Assembly: GCA_029572955.1 (NCBI GenBank)
Contig: JAKPQE010000154.1
Location: forward strand, 1 to 64,000
Direction: 5' to 3'
Source: Pseudomonadota bacterium
GTDB lineage: Bacteria > Pseudomonadota > Alphaproteobacteria > Rhizobiales > JAKPQE01
Length of the DNA: 64,000 nt
Position numbers and translations under genes: made by a program. The stretch's first letter is position 1, and every line of letters starts with the position of its first letter. Of this stretch, positions 53,292 through 62,065 are shown piece after piece. The notes below the pieces were generated by a model, which worked only from the letters and a program-made list of their open reading frames with translations, did not search any database and had not been told where the DNA came from.

Positions 53292-53666
53292 TCAGTCCCA
53301 CTCACCCTTGATGGCCTTGAGGTGCTTGAACGTGTCGAACTCCGCCCGGGTGAGATCGAGGAGCGAGCCGACGGGCCGGGTGCGACCCGCCATGCGGACG
53401 AGAGAAACCGTCACGAACTCGCGGCGCTCCTCCTTGTCGGCCTGCACTTCCGGCTTTGCAGCCGGCGGATTGCTCGGCGCAGCGTTCGCATCGCCGTCGC
53501 CCGTGGCCGCAGGCGTCGTGTCCGTCGTATCGGTCGGCTTCGTGGCATTGACCTCGTCCGTCTTCGCCGCCGCAGCGTTGGCGTCACTGCCATTCGCGGC
53601 CGGCGGGGTCGCGTCGGCGGCATCCGCGGGCTTCTTGTCTTCGGTCTTGGCGCTCTTGGCGGCCAT
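53292..53666 (-). CDS. Mu-like gp35/HI1506-type protein with disordered N-terminus
   Basis: The 124-residue protein has about 80 low-complexity Ala/Asp/Thr/Pro residues, then a small conserved domain (EFVTVSLVRMAGRTRPVGSL, LDLTRAEFDTFKHLKAIKGE) like the end of the FluMu HI1506 group found after Mu capsid genes. Its role is unknown. Confidence 0.65.
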   Translation of the reverse strand: MAAKSAKTEDKKPADAADATPPAANGSDANAAAAKTDEVNATKPTDTTDTTPAATGDGDANAAPSNPPAAKPEVQADKEERREFVTVSLVRMAGRTRPVGSLLDLTRAEFDTFKHLKAIKGEWD

Positions 53667-53708
53667 CGGATTTGCCTCCGGTCAGGGGTGTTGGAACCGA
53701 CCGCCGCC

Positions 53709-54677
53709 TCAGGCGGCGATCGGGTTCTGGATCAGGTAGCCGAGGTCCTTGGCGACGATCAGTTCCTTGACCCGCTCGCCCGAGCGGATGCGGAAGCCAC
53801 CCTCAAGGCCGATGTTCGGATCCTCAATGCGGCCGGAGATGCGGGTGCCGAAGGTGGCGGTGATGCCCCAGGTCATCTCGCCCTCGGGGCGGGCGGCCGG
53901 ATCGATGTAGAGCGCGGCAATGAAGTTGCCCCAGACCCGGTTGAGCGCCGCCACCTGGCCCGGCCGGGCGGTGTTGACGAAGCTCTCGCCGACGATGACC
54001 TCGCGGATTTCGAGGAGGTCCGCCAGCTGCTGCTTGGTGATCGCGCCTTCGTCGGAAAGGCCACCCTTGACCGCCTTGATGAGGCGGGGATGGCGCTTGA
54101 TCTTCGCCCAGACCGGCTGACCCATGACGAGGGTATTGGCGCGATAGACGAGCAGGCCGTCGATCGCCTCGTCGAGGACGCCATAGGGATCCGAGTTGAC
54201 GAAGTCCGAAAGCTGCTCGTTGCCGGCGAGCGCCACCTTGCGGTCGGCCGCGTAGTTGGCAGGGTTCTGGACGACGCCGGCGACGCGGATCTCGCGGTCG
54301 AGCTCGACGAGCCGGGTCATCGCCTCGGCCGCATGGCCTTCCGGGTCGTAGGTCGAGCGCTTCGCTGCCCGCGCCGCCGCAGCGGCGTTGATGTCAGACA
54401 TGACGACCGGGGCGTCGAGACCGAAATCCTCGACGGCGCTCTCGCGCTCCTCGCCATTGAAGACGACCTGGTTGACCTGGCCGCGCCGGCCGACGCGAGT
54501 GTCGGGAACGGTGAAGCCCTCGACCAGCGGATATTCGGTCCACTTGAAGGTTTCCTGGCCGACCGGCTGCCGCGGCAGGACGCGATCGGCGATCATGCTC
54601 TGGGCCGGGTTGTTGTAGGCAATGGCGATCGCCGTCAGCGCGGGATCGACAACGAAGGGACGCGAAGTCGGAGCCAT
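53709..54677 (-). CDS. Major capsid protein (Mu-like group)
   Basis: The 322-residue protein has an N-terminal FVVDPALTAIAIAYNNPAQS, a central REIRVAGVVQNPANYAADRK, PVWAKIKRHPRLIKAVKG and a C-terminal GLEGGFRIRSGERVKELIVA, consistent with the HK97 fold. It follows the decoration protein by 32 bp. I use ATG 54677; a longer in-frame reading is Arg-rich. Confidence 0.87.
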   Translation of the reverse strand: MAPTSRPFVVDPALTAIAIAYNNPAQSMIADRVLPRQPVGQETFKWTEYPLVEGFTVPDTRVGRRGQVNQVVFNGEERESAVEDFGLDAPVVMSDINAAAAARAAKRSTYDPEGHAAEAMTRLVELDREIRVAGVVQNPANYAADRKVALAGNEQLSDFVNSDPYGVLDEAIDGLLVYRANTLVMGQPVWAKIKRHPRLIKAVKGGLSDEGAITKQQLADLLEIREVIVGESFVNTARPGQVAALNRVWGNFIAALYIDPAARPEGEMTWGITATFGTRISGRIEDPNIGLEGGFRIRSGERVKELIVAKDLGYLIQNPIAA

Positions 54678-54709
54678 GGTGTCAGGTCCTTGGGGAGTGA
54701 TGTGGCGGA

Positions 54710-55090
54710 TCAGGCGGCGGGCGTCGCGAGGACGCCGGGCGCGACGAGGTAGTCGATGACATCGCCGAGCGCGGCATCGCTCTGGGCAAAGCCGGCGACG
54801 CGCACGACGGCGCCGGCGACCGGCTCGGCCTTGATGGCACGACCTTCGGCGTCGGAAGTGATCGGATCGCCGGGCGCGATGGCGCCGCCGGCGACGACCT
54901 CGCCCCAGCCGCCCTGGATGACGTCGGCCATGCCGCCAGCGACGACGGCGAGATGGTCGGAGACGCCGATGATCGGATCGGTGGCAGCGGCCGCCGGGAC
55001 GACGGTGGTCGTGCCGGCCGAGAAGGCGACGAGGCGCCGCGCCGGAATATCCGCGGCGGCGAGGAAACTCTTGATGAAGGTCGGGGTCAC
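54710..55090 (-). CDS. Capsid decoration protein (DUF2190 type) of the Mu-like phage
   Basis: The 126-residue Ala/Gly/Val-rich beta protein (FIKSFLAAADIPARRLVAFS, DVIQGGWGEVVAGGAIAPGD) is like the satellite's 23591-23917 protein in type but not closely similar. GTG start overlaps the protease stop. Confidence 0.7.
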   Translation of the reverse strand: MTPTFIKSFLAAADIPARRLVAFSAGTTTVVPAAAATDPIIGVSDHLAVVAGGMADVIQGGWGEVVAGGAIAPGDPITSDAEGRAIKAEPVAGAVVRVAGFAQSDAALGDVIDYLVAPGVLATPAA

Positions 55091-55668
55091 TTGCGCTTCT
55101 CCTTGACGGCGGCGACCGCGTCGGCGGTCGTGATGGAAATGCCCTTGCCGAGCTTCTCGTCGCGATAGGCCCGCGCCTCGGCGGCGAGCGCGGTCGCATC
55201 GATCTCGCCGCCGCTATCCGGCACGTCCTTGCCGTCGAGGTCGGACGGGGCGCCGATGACCGGCAGGGTGCCGACGAGGTCCTTGAAGGCTTCGAGGCCG
55301 CCGTCCTTGGCGCACAGCGCGGCGTAGTGGTCGCGCGAGGCCGGGGCAATCTTGCCGGCCTTGACCGCGCCATCGATGGCGGCAGAGATCTCGGCCTTGC
55401 GATTGCCGTCCTTGATGGCGGCAAGTTCGGTCTGCATCGTCCCGAGCTGGCCCTTCAGCAGCTCGTAGTCGGCACGCGGCACGAACGAGGCAACGTCGGG
55501 GCCCTTGGCTGCTTTCTCGACCGCGGCGAGGATGGTCGCCTGGTCGGCAGTCTTGTCGAGACCGAGGGCGGCGGCGAGCTTGCCGTGGCCCTTTTCGATG
55601 GCCGCAAGGATGGTGGCCGCGTCGGCGTCGTCGGCAAGGCCGAGCGCCTTGGCGATGTTCTTCAGCAT
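55087..55668 (-). CDS. Nested scaffold protein (Mu gpZ equivalent)
   Basis: An in-frame ATG at 55668 (MLKNIAKALGLADDADAATI) is preceded by AGAGGAAG at good spacing, giving a 193-residue helical scaffold identical to the protease C-terminus. Mu encodes its scaffold Z inside I in the same way. Confidence 0.65.
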   Translation of the reverse strand: MLKNIAKALGLADDADAATILAAIEKGHGKLAAALGLDKTADQATILAAVEKAAKGPDVASFVPRADYELLKGQLGTMQTELAAIKDGNRKAEISAAIDGAVKAGKIAPASRDHYAALCAKDGGLEAFKDLVGTLPVIGAPSDLDGKDVPDSGGEIDATALAAEARAYRDEKLGKGISITTADAVAAVKEKRK

Positions 55669-56148
55669 GGGGGCGTCTTCCTCTTCTCGGCGGCGGGCGA
55701 GCGCCGTCATGGCAAAGGCGGGGCGATTGACAAGGCCGGCGGCCGAGATCGAGATGACCTCGCCGGTCTTTTCGTCGACCTGGAACTCGGGTGAGATGTA
55801 GCGGTATTGGCGCGCTGCGATCTTGGCGGCAGCCGCCTCCGACCACTCGACACGGCCCCAGATCTCGCCGTCACGGACCTCCATGTCGGAGATCCAGCCC
55901 GCAGCCTCCGACGATCCGCCGGCGTCGACGTCGTAGAAAGAGCGGTGATCGAAGTCGACGAGCAGCGGCCGGCCAGATGCCTTGAAGCGGGCGATGATCG
56001 CCGCCGGATCGCTCATCTTGAAGGAGCGCCCGTCGACTGCCGCCAGCTCCGGCCCCTGCGGGAAGAGCTGGATCCAGTCGGGCGCCGCCCCGCCGGAGGT
56101 GGCGAGTTCGGAGGGCGTCAGCAGCAGTGTTGCGTTCGTCGTCGGCAT
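55087..56148 (-). CDS. Prohead protease with scaffold domain (Mu gpI)
   Basis: The 353-residue Mu-type protease has LLVDFDHRSFYDVDAGGSSE, QYRYISPEFQVDEKTGEVIS and AGLVNRPAFAMTALARRREE, then a long helical scaffold part (about 160-290). The candidate late-activator motif sits 34-52 bp upstream of its ATG, the position of the Mu PI promoter. The scaffold part is also readable from an internal start (separate entry). Confidence 0.9.
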   Translation of the reverse strand: MPTTNATLLLTPSELATSGGAAPDWIQLFPQGPELAAVDGRSFKMSDPAAIIARFKASGRPLLVDFDHRSFYDVDAGGSSEAAGWISDMEVRDGEIWGRVEWSEAAAAKIAARQYRYISPEFQVDEKTGEVISISAAGLVNRPAFAMTALARRREEEDAPMLKNIAKALGLADDADAATILAAIEKGHGKLAAALGLDKTADQATILAAVEKAAKGPDVASFVPRADYELLKGQLGTMQTELAAIKDGNRKAEISAAIDGAVKAGKIAPASRDHYAALCAKDGGLEAFKDLVGTLPVIGAPSDLDGKDVPDSGGEIDATALAAEARAYRDEKLGKGISITTADAVAAVKEKRK

Positions 56149-56181
56149 GCGCCAACAATGGGGCGCGAGGCGCGCGGCTTT

Positions 56182-56200
56182 CGCCCCTGACAGATGTCAG
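56182..56200 (-). promoter_or_regulatory. Candidate late-activator site upstream of the protease (PI-like)
   Basis: CGCCCCTGACAGATGTCAG on the plus strand differs by one base from the copy at 41574-41592. It lies in a 216-bp gap without genes (56149-56364), where Mu has its late promoter PI. Confidence 0.55.
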
Positions 56201-56364
56201 GCCCGGGGATCACCCTGCCGACGACGTCGCCGCCACCGAGCGATCCCGAAATAAACCGCTTTCGAAGGGGTTTCGAACGGCCCTGAGGCGCCGCCGGACT
56301 TCTCCACGGCCCGTCGCAGGGCCTGAGGGCGTTCGGCTGATGTCGGGCCGCTATCGCAATCGGT

Positions 56365-56748
56365 TCATTGCTCGATCTGCCGGTCGCAGTCGTCCTGCCA
56401 CTCATTGAAGCTGGCGAGGTCCTGCCGCATCGCCTTGATGCGCTGAGCCGAGGGCGGGTCGATGGTGTCGAACATGTACTGGACGAAAGTGTTGGCGGCG
56501 GCCGCACATGAGCTATAGGGGTCGGGCTCGGTCCGCCGGTCGAAATAGTCGCGCACCGCGATCTGCAGGAGCGGAATTGCCTTTTTGTCGATGGCCTTCA
56601 CGTCGCCGGCCTTCACCGCGTCGGTGAAAATCTCGGCCGCGTCGGCGATCTTGCCGTAAAGCTCCACCGCCAGGGCGCGTTGGCGATCTTCGGCTGCGGC
56701 CGGAACGATGAGCGCCACGATCACGGCAAGCACGGCGAGAACACGCAT
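56365..56748 (-). CDS. Secreted protein inserted between head genes (moron-like)
   Basis: The 127-residue protein has a signal peptide (about 1-20) and a helical mature part with two Cys (SSCAAAANTFVQYMFD; DDCDRQIEQ). It interrupts the Mu gene order between gp30/F and I. GGAGG precedes the ATG; upstream lie promoter-like elements (TTCGCA, 18 bp, TATCCT on the minus strand) and an ATATT/AATAT palindrome (56814-56824). A periplasmic lysogenic-conversion product is the simplest reading; function unknown. Confidence 0.65.
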   Translation of the reverse strand: MRVLAVLAVIVALIVPAAAEDRQRALAVELYGKIADAAEIFTDAVKAGDVKAIDKKAIPLLQIAVRDYFDRRTEPDPYSSCAAAANTFVQYMFDTIDPPSAQRIKAMRQDLASFNEWQDDCDRQIEQ

Positions 56749-56886
56749 GGGACACCTCCGGGCCGCGAGGATAGCAGCGCCTATGCCCGGTTGCGAAGCG
56801 GCAAAAAAACGCCCATATTGAATATGGATCGAGGCATGGAAAACCCGGCATCTGCCGCGAGGGCCATCCGCCCCTCCGATCCGCGA

Positions 56887-56904
56887 GCGGCCCTTCAGGG
56901 CCGC
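56887..56904. terminator. Hairpin after the gp30-like gene
   Basis: GCGGCCCT and AGGGCCGC pair around TC (56887-56904) immediately downstream of the 56908-58182 stop. The T-run is on the plus-strand side (TTTT), so for the minus transcript it is a stem without U-tract. It separates the head gene from the inserted secreted-protein gene. Confidence 0.45.
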
Positions 56905-56907
56905 TTT

Positions 56908-58182
56908 TCATTTGAGCCGGGGCAGATCGCGGATGGCTTCGAGCTGCCTGTCACGCAGCGGCCGGAAGCTTTTCAGGAAGATTTCCTCACCCGTCGCCGT
57001 GCGGCGCAGCACCGCCTGCCACCATTTTCCGCGATATTGGGTGAGGACGACCAGGTCGCCGTCGCCGTCGCGGTGGATGTCGCCGGCGTCGATCGCCGCC
57101 TGGATTTGGCGGTAATCCTCCGGCCGGAGCAGCTGCTCGCCGGTCTTGCGGACCCGCTTGCCGCGCTGCTTGGCGGCATCGGCGACCGAGAACCGCACCA
57201 CCTTCGTCTTTGCCCCGAATCCTGCCGCGACATCCTCGGAGATCGTCGCCACCGGCGCCGCGATATTGCGGCGGCGCATCTCGCCGGGCGTCAGTATGGC
57301 CGGATCCACCTTGCCGGGCGGATAGGCAATGTCGCCGCCCTGGATGGCGCGGAAGAGCTTCGAGCCGGTCATGTCGGCAATGGCGGTCCGCCGGGCGTCT
57401 TCGTCCATCGCGTCGAGGCGGCCGGCGAGATGGTCGGCAACATTCCTTGCCCGCCGCTTGCCCGGGTTGGTCGCCCAGCCCGGGTCGATGCCGTTCGGCA
57501 CCATCTCAACCTCGCCGGTGCGCTTGTTGAGCCAGGGCCGTTCGTCGAGAGCCGGCGCCACCGTCTCGGGGGTGTAGCCCCGCGCCACCGCCTCGCGCCG
57601 CGTAATCTGGCGCACCCCGCACTGGCAGAGCCAGCCGTTCGGAGGATAGTGGCTGTTCCACCAGGGATCGTCGACCGGCAACACCACCGGCTTCCTCGCC
57701 CATTCGGCATGGAGCGGCCGTTTGTGCTCGGCCGTCGACAGCGTGTAGAGGAGGAACGGCAGGAAGGCCTTGGTCCGCTCGGTCCGCTCCCATTCGCCGG
57801 CGGCATGGGCCGAGCGGGTGTTCGCCCAATAGATGGTCCGGAGCCGCCGCGGGCTGCCGAGCTGGACGGTGACCGTCTCGCCGGTCTTTGGGTCGATCGC
57901 CGACTTTTTGCCCCACCAGCCCTTGGCGATCAGCGTCGGCTCGAGTTCATCGCGGAATTTCTCGAACGGGATCCGGTCGACGACAGCCTGGCGCGTTGCC
58001 GCCCGGAGGTCGCCGAGCACGTCATAGCCGGCCGTCTTGGCGACGGTGAAGCCGAGGGCGTGTTCGCTCGGCGCGACGTCGCGCCAGTCGAAGCTCGGGA
58101 GAGACCGCCGTTCGTCGAAGTAGCGGACGACCTCTTCGGGCGCCGTTTCAAAGAGCTTCGATGCCTTGTCGACGCCGGCCAT
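56908..58182 (-). CDS. Phage head morphogenesis protein (Mu gp30/F, SPP1 gp7 family)
   Basis: The 424-residue protein contains YFDERRSLPSFDWRDVAPSE, RTIYWANTRSAHAAGEWERT, the minor head domain HAEWARKPVVLPVDDPWWNS and HYPPNGWLCQCGVRQITRRE, as in Mu gpF. It acts in head assembly and is carried in the capsid. It is 10 bp after the portal stop. Confidence 0.88.
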   Translation of the reverse strand: MAGVDKASKLFETAPEEVVRYFDERRSLPSFDWRDVAPSEHALGFTVAKTAGYDVLGDLRAATRQAVVDRIPFEKFRDELEPTLIAKGWWGKKSAIDPKTGETVTVQLGSPRRLRTIYWANTRSAHAAGEWERTERTKAFLPFLLYTLSTAEHKRPLHAEWARKPVVLPVDDPWWNSHYPPNGWLCQCGVRQITRREAVARGYTPETVAPALDERPWLNKRTGEVEMVPNGIDPGWATNPGKRRARNVADHLAGRLDAMDEDARRTAIADMTGSKLFRAIQGGDIAYPPGKVDPAILTPGEMRRRNIAAPVATISEDVAAGFGAKTKVVRFSVADAAKQRGKRVRKTGEQLLRPEDYRQIQAAIDAGDIHRDGDGDLVVLTQYRGKWWQAVLRRTATGEEIFLKSFRPLRDRQLEAIRDLPRLK

Positions 58183-58192
58183 GGTGGATCCC

Positions 58193-59833
58193 TCAGCGCT
58201 CGCCGGTATCGCCGAGGCCGCGAGCCTTCATGCCGAGGACCGCGAGACGCTCGGCGAGCGGCCCGTCGTCGAGATCCGCGCCGACCTCGTCGAGGGCGGC
58301 GAGGAAGTCGTCATAGCTCCCGGCCCTGGCAAGGGCGGTGCGGATCGGCGCCAGCATCGGATCCATCACCTGTTCCCAGTCGCCCAGCTCGTCCTCGACG
58401 AGGCGGTCAGTCTCGAAGCCAGGATCGCCGGCCGCACCGAGATGTACGCCACCACAGGACGAACAGACCGAAGGACTTGCGGCCGCCTTCTCCGTTGCGG
58501 GCGGATCCTCAGGATCGGGTGCCGGGGCCTCCGGGGCGTTCGGATCCTGCGGCGTCTTCGGTCCTTGTGGTGCAGGTGGGTCCTTTGGCGCCGGCGCCTT
58601 CGCGCCGAGCAGCAAGGCGCCCTCGTCCGGTTCGGCAAAGCCGAGGCGGTCGCGGACCTCGCTCATCTGCACTTCGAGGCCGAGCGGCACGAGCTTGTCG
58701 AGGACTTCGGAAAGGGTCTTGATGTCCTCGGGCTCGGTGACCGGGATCTCGAAGCGCGGATAGTCCGCCTGCGGGCCGAAGTTGAAGGCGACGAAGGGCT
58801 CGATGAGGTCGCGGTTGATGGTCGCCGCCAGCTGGCGGGCATCCGAGCGCAGGATGTCGATGCGGACGTTCTCGTGGATCGCGGCCTGGGCGAGCGACGA
58901 GCCGTCGTCGGTGGTCATCGTCTGGCCGAGCACGCCCTTCGAGACCTGGGCGTCGAGATATTCGGCCATCGCGCCGAAGACCGCGTTGCCCTGGCCGCCC
59001 TTCGCCTCGATGAATTCGATCGACATGCCCTCGGGGATGATCGCGGCGGCATCGGTGCCGAGGTCTCGCACCGCCCGGAGCAGCACCCGCTTTTCTTCCG
59101 GCCCGGCCTCGCGCCCGTACTTGCCGACGCGCAGCGGCATGCCGAAGACTTCGAGGAAGGCCGCCCAATCCTTCAGCGTGAAGGCCTTCAGCACGAAGGC
59201 CCAGGCGGCGAGACGGGCAAGGCCGCCGCGGATCGGCAGCCCCGACTTCAGCTTCGGCACATGGGTGATGAAGGCGTAAGGGGCGAGCGGCAGCCCCTCG
59301 CGCTCGTGGTCGCTTTTCAACCGCAGCTCGCGGCCGGTCTTGTCGAAGCGGAAAAAGCGCGGGTCGCGGTGGATGTAGTCGCGCGGCCGCCAGACGTCGC
59401 CCCGCTCCCACAGTGTCTCAACCGCGGCATAGCCCTTGCCGAGTCCATCGAGGAGGTCGTCGAGCATGGCGGCGAAGCGCGGATCCTCGACGAGGCGGCG
59501 CGTCGCGTCGGCCTGGGCGACATGCGCGGGCTCGTCGCTCGCCGCGACGATGATCGGCTCGATGCCGGTCAGTGCCCGCTTGCGGGTGCCGAGCACGGCG
59601 GCGTAGTGGAGATCCCGCTCCTCCATTTCCTCGGCAAGGGTGAGGAAGTCGCCGGCCTCGCCCTCGGCGGCGCGCTTCAGGATCGTCGCCAGCCGGAACG
59701 GGTCGAGGCCGGAGGCGATCGCTTCGGTCGCCACCTGACGGACGCCGGTCACCGTCGGGGTCGCCTGTTCGGTGGTGAGGGTCTTGATTTCGATCGGCCG
59801 GCCGTCGGGGCCGAGAATGGAAGACTTCGCCAT
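58193..59833 (-). CDS. Portal protein (Mu gp29/H, DUF935)
   Basis: The 546-residue portal contains LATILKRAAEGEAGDFLTLA, EEMEERDLHYAAVLGTRKRA, LDGLGKGYAAVETLWERGD and GQTMTTDDGSSLAQAAIHEN, the DUF935 signature. Near the C-terminus is a Pro-rich linker and a small CSSCGG motif. The ATG (59833) overlaps the terminase stop (TGATG). Confidence 0.9.
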   Translation of the reverse strand: MAKSSILGPDGRPIEIKTLTTEQATPTVTGVRQVATEAIASGLDPFRLATILKRAAEGEAGDFLTLAEEMEERDLHYAAVLGTRKRALTGIEPIIVAASDEPAHVAQADATRRLVEDPRFAAMLDDLLDGLGKGYAAVETLWERGDVWRPRDYIHRDPRFFRFDKTGRELRLKSDHEREGLPLAPYAFITHVPKLKSGLPIRGGLARLAAWAFVLKAFTLKDWAAFLEVFGMPLRVGKYGREAGPEEKRVLLRAVRDLGTDAAAIIPEGMSIEFIEAKGGQGNAVFGAMAEYLDAQVSKGVLGQTMTTDDGSSLAQAAIHENVRIDILRSDARQLAATINRDLIEPFVAFNFGPQADYPRFEIPVTEPEDIKTLSEVLDKLVPLGLEVQMSEVRDRLGFAEPDEGALLLGAKAPAPKDPPAPQGPKTPQDPNAPEAPAPDPEDPPATEKAAASPSVCSSCGGVHLGAAGDPGFETDRLVEDELGDWEQVMDPMLAPIRTALARAGSYDDFLAALDEVGADLDDGPLAERLAVLGMKARGLGDTGER

Positions 59834-61185
59834 CACCAGAGGCCTCCGGTTATGCGGTGGGGATCGAGGCCGCGACTGCCAGCGCCCGCCTCGTCGTCGA
59901 AGGTGCTTTCGTCTTCGTCGCGATAGGCCGGCGTGTAGCCGTATTCGGTAGGCCCGTCGCCGGCGGCGTGGATGCCGAGGAAGGCGGCCCAGGTGCGGTC
60001 GGCGTGGTCGTCGTCGCGGTCGGCGACGAATCGCGGTGCCCCGGTCGCCGAGGCAACCTTGCGGAGCTTGTGGAGGTCGGCGCGAAGGGCCGGGTCGCCT
60101 TCCTTGATGCGCACCGTCCTATCCTCGAACCGCTCCTTGCCGCGCGTCGCCATGACGAGCTTTGCCGGCCCGGTGAAGATCACGCCCTCGATCACCGAGC
60201 CGTAGCGCCGCTGCGCGTCCTCGACGACCTTCTCGCCCATGCCGGTCTGGTCGATGCAGGCGCGGGCCACCTTGTAGCGCCGCATGACGTCGTCGAAGGC
60301 CTCGTCCATCGCCGCGAAGGTCGCGCGCTTCTGCTCGATCAGCTCGCGCTGCCAGAGGACGTCGCCGACCTTCTCCCAGACCCAGATGGCGTGAAGGTCG
60401 TTGCGCCGGCCGATGTCGCGGCCGACGAAGCAATAGCCGCCCTGGTACTTCGACGGGTCGCCAGCGTCCGGGTGCTCGACCGAGGTGATGAGGTCGTAGG
60501 AAAGCCAGGCGCTCGCCTCGTCGAGCCATTTGAGTTCGTATTCCTGTGCCCAGGCGTCGTCGTCGGCAAGACCGGCCCTCAGCTCCTCGATGTCGCGCGG
60601 CAGGCCGTCGGCGACGGCCCGGTAGATGTCGACCACATGGCGGGACCAGGTCGTATCGGCCGCCGTCATCAGCTCGTAGAACTTGTTGTCCTTGCCGTTC
60701 GGCGTCGAGGTGATGCGCAAGCGGTGGCCGGCCGAGATCACCGGAAAGAGCGCCTTCCAGATGGCCCGGCTGTCCTTGTGGAAGGCGAACTCGTCGAGGA
60801 AGACGTTGGCCGAGAAGCCGCGCGCCGTGTCCGGATTGGCCGGCAGCGCCGTGATCTTCGAGCCGTGCGGCAGCGTGGCTTCGAGCGCCTTGTACCTGGC
60901 GCCGCTGCCGCCCTCCCACTCGAATTCCTCGATGTCAAAGACGAGGTTATAGGCTTGTGCATGACGCTTCACGCCCTCGTCCATCGCTTCCTTGGCCTGG
61001 CGCTCGCCGCGACTGAGGATCACCCAGCGCACGCGCCGCCCATGGGCAGCTGCCTGGAAGCAATGGTCGACGAGTTCGAGCGTCGTCGTGAACGTCTTGC
61101 CGGTCTGACGGGCGAACATGCCGATCTTGAACCGGGCCTGGTCGGCGATCCATTGCCGCTGGTAGGGATAGAGCAGCGTCGTCAT
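59833..61185 (-). CDS. Terminase large subunit (Mu gp28 type)
   Basis: The 450-residue motor has Walker A FARQTGKTFTTTLELV, Walker B NVFLDEFAFHKDSRAIW, coupling motif RLRITSTPNGKDNKFYELM and nuclease residues in FVGRDIGRRNDLHAIWVWEK and ACIDQTGMGEKVVEDAQRR. It is distinct from the satellite's GpA-type enzyme, so the two elements use unrelated packaging motors. Confidence 0.92.
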   Translation of the reverse strand: MTTLLYPYQRQWIADQARFKIGMFARQTGKTFTTTLELVDHCFQAAAHGRRVRWVILSRGERQAKEAMDEGVKRHAQAYNLVFDIEEFEWEGGSGARYKALEATLPHGSKITALPANPDTARGFSANVFLDEFAFHKDSRAIWKALFPVISAGHRLRITSTPNGKDNKFYELMTAADTTWSRHVVDIYRAVADGLPRDIEELRAGLADDDAWAQEYELKWLDEASAWLSYDLITSVEHPDAGDPSKYQGGYCFVGRDIGRRNDLHAIWVWEKVGDVLWQRELIEQKRATFAAMDEAFDDVMRRYKVARACIDQTGMGEKVVEDAQRRYGSVIEGVIFTGPAKLVMATRGKERFEDRTVRIKEGDPALRADLHKLRKVASATGAPRFVADRDDDHADRTWAAFLGIHAAGDGPTEYGYTPAYRDEDESTFDDEAGAGSRGLDPHRITGGLW

Positions 61186-61760
61186 GACCCGATCCCGTAG
61201 ACCTCGCGGATCTTTTGCAGGATCTCCTCGGCCGAGATCGAGCGGCCGTCCGCGGCCGCGGCATCGGCGACGGCGTTGACCGCGGCTTCGGTCTTCTTGC
61301 CCGCCTCCTTCATCAGCGCGGCCTTGTGCTCGCTGCTGGTCTTGAGGGCCGACACCGTCGCCTGGAAGGCGCGCGCCAGTTCCATCGCCTGGCGGGCGCC
61401 GATGGTCGGATCGTCGATCAGCTCGTCGATCAGGGTCTTCAGGAACTCGCCGAGCACGCGGTCGGTCGCGGAGACCGAATCCGGCGTCAGCTGCTCGGCG
61501 ATGCCGGCATAGACCGTCTGGCGCTCGGCGATGCGCCGCGCCCGGGCGGCCATCTTCATCGACTGGCGATTGAAGGCCGACTTGCTGATCGGCCCGAGCC
61601 CCTTGACGGCGAGGCGATCGTTCAGCTCGAAGAGGATATCGGCCTGGGTGCGCTCCCGCTTGTTGAGTTCGGAAAGCGCCCAGATGATGTCATCCCCGGC
61701 CTCCTCGGGCAGAAGGTCGATCGACGATAGCCGGCCGCGGCCCTCCCGGTTTTCTGCCAT
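61182..61760 (-). CDS. Mu gp27-like protein (DUF3486), putative small terminase
   Basis: The 192-residue helical protein contains SSIDLLPEEAGDDIIWALSE, LNKRERTQADILFELNDRLA and LGPISKSAFNRQSMKMAARA, the DUF3486 pattern. It is predicted to be the small terminase subunit in Mu-like phages. It overlaps the TerL start by 4 bases. Confidence 0.85.
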   Translation of the reverse strand: MAENREGRGRLSSIDLLPEEAGDDIIWALSELNKRERTQADILFELNDRLAVKGLGPISKSAFNRQSMKMAARARRIAERQTVYAGIAEQLTPDSVSATDRVLGEFLKTLIDELIDDPTIGARQAMELARAFQATVSALKTSSEHKAALMKEAGKKTEAAVNAVADAAAADGRSISAEEILQKIREVYGIGS

Positions 61761-61762
61761 CG

Positions 61763-62065
61763 TCACGCCTCCGGCGGCGACGGCCGCTTGACGCCTTCGA
61801 GGACGACCCGCCGCTCGACGTGGTCGAGGCCGCGCCGGGTGATGGTCGCGATCAACACCGTGCCGGCTTCGGTCAGCGTGACGGCGCGGGCCTCGCCTTC
61901 GAGGAAGCGCAGCTCGTTGCGGACGTAGTCGCGGCTCTTGCGGTGACCGAAGCGCTCCATCTCGGCGGCAAGCAGCGTCTCGTTGAGGGTGTAGTCGACC
62001 TCGGCGGCGAGCGCCTTGAGGATGATGAGCCGGACGTCGGCCGCGATGATCTCGGACATGCTCAT
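61763..62065 (-). CDS. Mu gp26-like winged-helix protein
   Basis: The 100-residue protein (IIAADVRLIILKALAAEVDY, RFGHRKSRDYVRNELRFLEG, TRRGLDHVERRVVLEGVKRP) matches the phage ArsR-like wHTH proteins at this position in Mu-like phages. Role unknown; possibly packaging recognition or late regulation. Coupled upstream by ATGA. Confidence 0.75.
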   Translation of the reverse strand: MSMSEIIAADVRLIILKALAAEVDYTLNETLLAAEMERFGHRKSRDYVRNELRFLEGEARAVTLTEAGTVLIATITRRGLDHVERRVVLEGVKRPSPPEA

